Assembly (NCBI GenBank): GCA_950295325.1
Contig: OX485806.1
Location: 19,468,001-19,532,000, forward strand
Length of the DNA stretch: 64,000 nucleotides
Direction: 5' to 3'
Source: Polytrichum commune
Lineage: Eukaryota > Streptophyta > Polytrichopsida > Polytrichales > Polytrichaceae
Position 1 is the stretch's first letter. The number at the start of each line of letters is the position of its first letter. A program made the translations under genes and the position numbers. Positions 60,171-64,000 of this stretch are shown here, piece after piece. Below the pieces are notes generated by a model. That model searched no databases and was not told where the DNA came from. It saw only the letters and a program-made list of their open reading frames with translations.

Positions 60171-62100
60171 TTCAATCTAATTAAGTGTGATTGAATGTAA
60201 TTAAGCTCATAGGGGGAGGTTTAATTAACATCCCCCATAAGGAATTGCAAGTCACATTTTGGGACGTTGATGCATGTTATTAAGGGTTGAAGTTTACACT
60301 TCCAATTGGTTCTATGCATTACGTCAACCACCTTGCAGTAACACAGGCCCCCACTTTGTTATGGGAATTCTTGGAGGCCATAAATATCCATGCTTGAGAA
60401 TATTGGTTTTTGAGCTAACAAATACTTATTGTTAAGCGAAACCCAATGATGTGAAATTGAGAGTCCTTTACACACTCCATTGAGTCATTGACCACACTCA
60501 ATTTTCTAGAGCCCACACTAATTCTCATAATGAGAACCATTGTGGGCAACATTAATTTTCAACTCAGGCTAAATTTTAGAAGTAAACGAGTGTGGATCAC
60601 ACTATTTTTTAATGAAAAATTAATGGGGGTGATTATTTTATTTTGTGCTACTTTTGTCTCATAACTAATATTAAATGTCTTGGTTCGTTTGAAGTCTCTA
60701 TTAAGATGTAAAGGAAGAACCGTGGTCTTGGACCCATGTTAGTTCCACCTTAACTAAAAAATTAATGTGACCACATTAATTCTCCTCCCACACCAATAGG
60801 ACTATTTAGTGTACTTTGTGGTAAGTTAAGGCTCTAGAAAGGCCTTGCAATTTTGATTTTGACCTCTCCCTTCAATTCATCCAATTTGCACCCAAAATGT
60901 ATGATACAGGGCAATGCACCAACCCAAGTTCTTCCACGTAAAACTTTAGGTCCTCCTGTAATGAATTTTAAAAGTAAAATTATCACAACTCAAAGTAATC
61001 ACCAATTTTTTTTCAAATTTAATTTTTTACAAATGAAAACCTCAATTACAAATATTATAGACTGGTAGAAAGTTGCAAGCATAACATGATTTAAAAGTTA
61101 TCAAACTATCATAATATCTTGTTTGAGATCTATGCATTTCTTGAGGTACAGAGGTATAGTGATAGTGATAGTGATAGTGAAAAGTGATATACATATGTAT
61201 GCATATATTCATTCAAATAAGGAGGCTAATGCACTTGTGTTCATGATATTCCCACATTGTGTGATAAATGTGATTTGGATATATACGGTTAATAAAAGCA
61301 AACGTCTCTTTATAAAGGGGTTGTAGTTTACTCTCTATTGGCTCTAATTTTCAAGGATAAGGAGGGAGAAGGTGCATTGATGACAACCACAACACAAGTA
61401 AAGTTACTCCTCCTTTGTTTATCTACGATACACTTGAGGGTATTTGTGATTGTTCTAGCTCACTTTCTTTAGATTATATATTTTATTTAGTTAGCTCCAA
61501 TGTGGCAAGTCGAGGCCAAAGCATGGGAGAAAGGTTTCTACCTCATTGGTATGTAGGAGGCCCTTATCAATTCTTAGACAAAAGTTGCACTACAATCCGT
61601 AAATAGTTTGTCTCCACTCCACAAATAAAGAGGAGGAGCAATTGATAATTCAAGTCAAATCCACTCTCCAACTGCAACCGAATCGGCTACGTGAACAATT
61701 TATTTTTGATTTGTTAATTATTTCGGTAGTTGTGATTGAAGATGGCCTAAACCTGCAACCACAACCACTAGAGTTATTGTGTGTAAAAACCCTTGAAGCC
61801 TAATATTGTATTACAAACGAATTTACGCAAATGTCATTTCCATTATTGGAGGAGAGAAACTAAAAAGGATCGCTTCCCAACTTATGATGCTAATTAATGT
61901 CCAAGAGATGCATTTGATGTGTACTACTAATGCATTTGACTCACTATTTTGATCCATTATTTCAATTAAACAAGTATGTAGACTTCAATCAAACACAATT
62001 CAATCAATGTATGAAGGATTGACGTGTCCGTCATAAAATTCCAATGCAATGAACGTGTAGTGACTGATCCGCCCATAGATTTTGGTTAACCTAAAAAGTC
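60171..62100. other. AT-rich spacer, no gene seen
   Basis: Includes a TAGTGA microsatellite (about 61154-61178). No recognisable coding frame. Confidence 0.45.
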
Positions 62101-62129
62101 CAGATTGATAAATGTCCGGTTTTTATTGA

Positions 62130-63248
62130 AATATGAGTTGCAGAGATCCCAAGATTATTCTCGACATCCGAGGCGATATTCGGGACGAGGTGGAGGTGCC
62201 TGTTGCAAATCCTGGTTGAGGAAGCACGGTTTGATCTCCTCGTCCAGCGAGCTTGCCTCGTGCTTGAAGGACCGAGCTGGTTCAGGAATTACATTCGCTT
62301 GGTTATTAGATTGAATGGGCATAACGTGTCGGCATTAAGGTGTCCACAAATTCGCTTTGCCGTGTGAAATAATGTTTGAATGAGCCTCAGGGTGGTTGCT
62401 GCTTTTACAATCTGATCGGAGGTCTGTTGGCGATCCTCGTAGTTGAGCTCACCGCATGCTGCCAGGAGAACAGAAGGTAGTAGTAGTTCTTGACATCTGA
62501 GATGTTATCTAGCACAAGGTGGAGGTTCTGTTGCAAATCTTGGTTGAGGATGCACGAGATAATCTCGTCGTCACGCGAGGCTCCCTCGTGCCTGAAGGAA
62601 CGGGCTGTTCAAGAATTACATCCCCTTGGTTACCAGATTGAATGGACATAAAGTGTCGACATTGAGGTGTCCAAAAATTTACAAATTCGGATCGCTTTGC
62701 CTCGTGAAGTTTTCATTGAGCCTCAGGGTGATTGTTGTTTTACATGCTGATCGGAGGTCTGTTGGCGATCTTCGAGGTTGAGCTCACAGCATGCTGCCAG
62801 AGAACAGAAGATAATACTTGACATTCGAGATATTGTCCAGCATGAGGTGGAGTTTCTGCTGCAAATCTTCGTCGAGGAAGCCCGATTTAATCTCCACGGC
62901 GTATCGGCAGAGACGAGGCTGCGTCGTGCTTGAAGGAACGTGGTCCAAGAATTGCATCCTCCCTGGCTACGAAACTGAATGGATATGCACGTGGAAATTA
63001 TTCAAGGTGTCCACAGGTTCAGATCGGCTTGGCTTCGCGCTATAAAATTTCCATTGAGACTCAGAGTGATTGCTGTCTCTGCATGCTGTTACTCCATCTC
63101 TTGCGTGTGGCGAATCGCGAGGTGGTGTTTCTGCTGCAAATCTTTGTCAAGGAAGCAGGATCTGATCTCGTCCAGAAACTAGCATCACCCTGGTTAAAAA
63201 ATTGGATGGACATAAGGTACGAGGTATTCAATTAAGGGGTCTACAGGT
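62130..63248 (-). pseudogene. Decayed tandem copies of an ARM-gene last exon
   Basis: Three to four diverged units of about 330 bp (breaks near 62345, 62690 and 63030). Each resembles the stretch 63260-63600 of the ARM-repeat exon: GAGCCTCAGGGTG, CTGATCGGAGGTCTGTTGGC, CGAGATATTGTCCAGC, CTGCTGCAAATCTTCGT and GTGCTTGAAGGAACG have counterparts there. Frames are broken and stop codons are common. They lie directly downstream of the intact gene in the same orientation. Confidence 0.7.
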
Positions 63249-64000
63249 TCAAATTATCTGGCTTTGCCCAGTGAAATTTCCATGGAGCCTCAGGGCGACT
63301 GCTGGCTGATCGGAGGGGCTCTGGTACCGATCATCGCAGTTAAGCTCACCGCAAAGGAACAGCGCTTTCTCCACAAGCCACTCCATCTCTTGCGTGTGTC
63401 GTATCAAGCCCATGCCCCCAGAGAAAAGAAGATAATTCTCCACATCCGAGACATTATCCAGTACGCGGTATAGAATTTGTGGCAAACCTTCACTGAGGAA
63501 GCAAGATTTGATCTCCTCGTTACGCTCCAGGAGCACGCAGATAACCTCCACCGCGTATCGGCGTAGACGAGGCTGTTTCGTGCTTAAAGGAACGTGGTTC
63601 AAGAAATGCATCAACTGCTTGAAGAGAGCGTGTCGGTAGAGTCGTCCGCTCTCAAAAAAAAAGTGTGAGAATGTGTCTTCATTGACGGTTGGCAATGTCT
63701 TGGCAGCTAACCCTAGTGCTGCTTCTCGAGTCCCTCTGTCGGCAGAAAGCATCACCCTGTGTAGGAGAAATTCGGTCGTCTCTGCAACTTCGGCTTGTAT
63801 GCTATGGCTAGAGAATGGGAAGAGGCCTCGAAGAATCCAAGCCGCACGTGTGGCCATGGACTCGTCCTGCTCATCTTTCAGGATTTCAATCAGGACTGTG
63901 ACTGCTTTTTCCGTTCGGTCAGGAAACCGTGTTCGCAAAATTCGATGGCAATTGGTTTTATCCCGGAGTGCAAGTCGGTTGAGTGCCTCTCCTGCCTTCA
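63249..64000 (-). CDS. ARM-repeat protein, C-terminal part (partial)
   Basis: The frame is open on the minus strand from the window edge to a stop at 63249-63251 (250 residues seen; the start lies beyond 64000). Helical repeats are visible: EALNRLALRDKTNCHRILR, KAVTVLIEILKDEQDESMA, TRAAWILRGLFPF, GTREAALGLAAKTL, RRYAVEVICVLLERNEEIK, EMEWLVEKALFLCGELN. The NCxxIL and LxxLA pattern is that of plant ARM/HEAT proteins that occur as small families; I cannot assign a function. No U-box or kinase domain is in the visible part. Tandem broken copies of this exon follow downstream. Confidence 0.7.
   Translation of the reverse strand, partial: KAGEALNRLALRDKTNCHRILRTRFPDRTEKAVTVLIEILKDEQDESMATRAAWILRGLFPFSSHSIQAEVAETTEFLLHRVMLSADRGTREAALGLAAKTLPTVNEDTFSHFFFESGRLYRHALFKQLMHFLNHVPLSTKQPRLRRYAVEVICVLLERNEEIKSCFLSEGLPQILYRVLDNVSDVENYLLFSGGMGLIRHTQEMEWLVEKALFLCGELNCDDRYQSPSDQPAVALRLHGNFTGQSQII

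Overview
The window is nuclear DNA of a green plant. Every well-supported gene is split by GT-AG introns. One gene encodes cpSRP43, a protein known only from the green lineage. The ZOP1-type splicing factor, the canonical plant E2F and the EXO70 of the G/I (EXO70.3) clade also point to a land plant. Short AT-rich introns, repeat-poor gene bodies and gene spacers full of small DNA-transposon derivatives suggest a seedless plant (bryophyte or lycophyte). That narrower placement is inference; I cannot name the species.

Layout: 0.7-1.2 kb, a secreted glycine-rich protein (minus strand) with a clear TATA box. 4.3-5.3 kb, an unrecognised gene whose 3' half is a 63-bp minisatellite with a frame slip. 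5.8-11.7 kb, a cluster of terminal-inverted-repeat elements, including a 477-bp hAT-like element that carries only a BED zinc finger and sits inside a Harbinger-like MITE. 12.4-17.4 kb, a six-exon borealin-like gene (minus). 18-21.6 kb, more MITEs and then a duplicated E2F/bZIP site module. 24.0-29.3 kb, a 14-exon E2F gene. 31.7-35.9 kb, ZOP1. 37.0-39.5 kb, cpSRP43 (minus). 43.1-46.4 kb, the ribosome-biogenesis factor PPAN. 48.3-52.6 kb, EXO70 (minus). 54.4-62 kb, tandem and dispersed repeats. 62.1-64.0 kb, the 3' end of an ARM-repeat gene (minus, cut by the window edge) followed by decayed tandem copies of its own last exon.

The genes are housekeeping genes with unrelated jobs: cell cycle and mitosis (E2F, borealin), RNA processing (ZOP1), 60S assembly (PPAN), exocytosis (EXO70) and thylakoid protein targeting (cpSRP43). 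They are not an operon or an evident functional cluster. Exon models were built by matching reading phase across GT-AG junctions; all multi-exon models given here keep an open frame from ATG to stop.

The most unusual material is in the repeats: several TIR families with readable target-site duplications (8 bp for hAT-like, TAA for Harbinger-like, TA for two CAC-ended families), elements nested in one another, and repeated local tandem duplication of gene edges (borealin intron 1, the ARM gene tail, the minisatellite gene).
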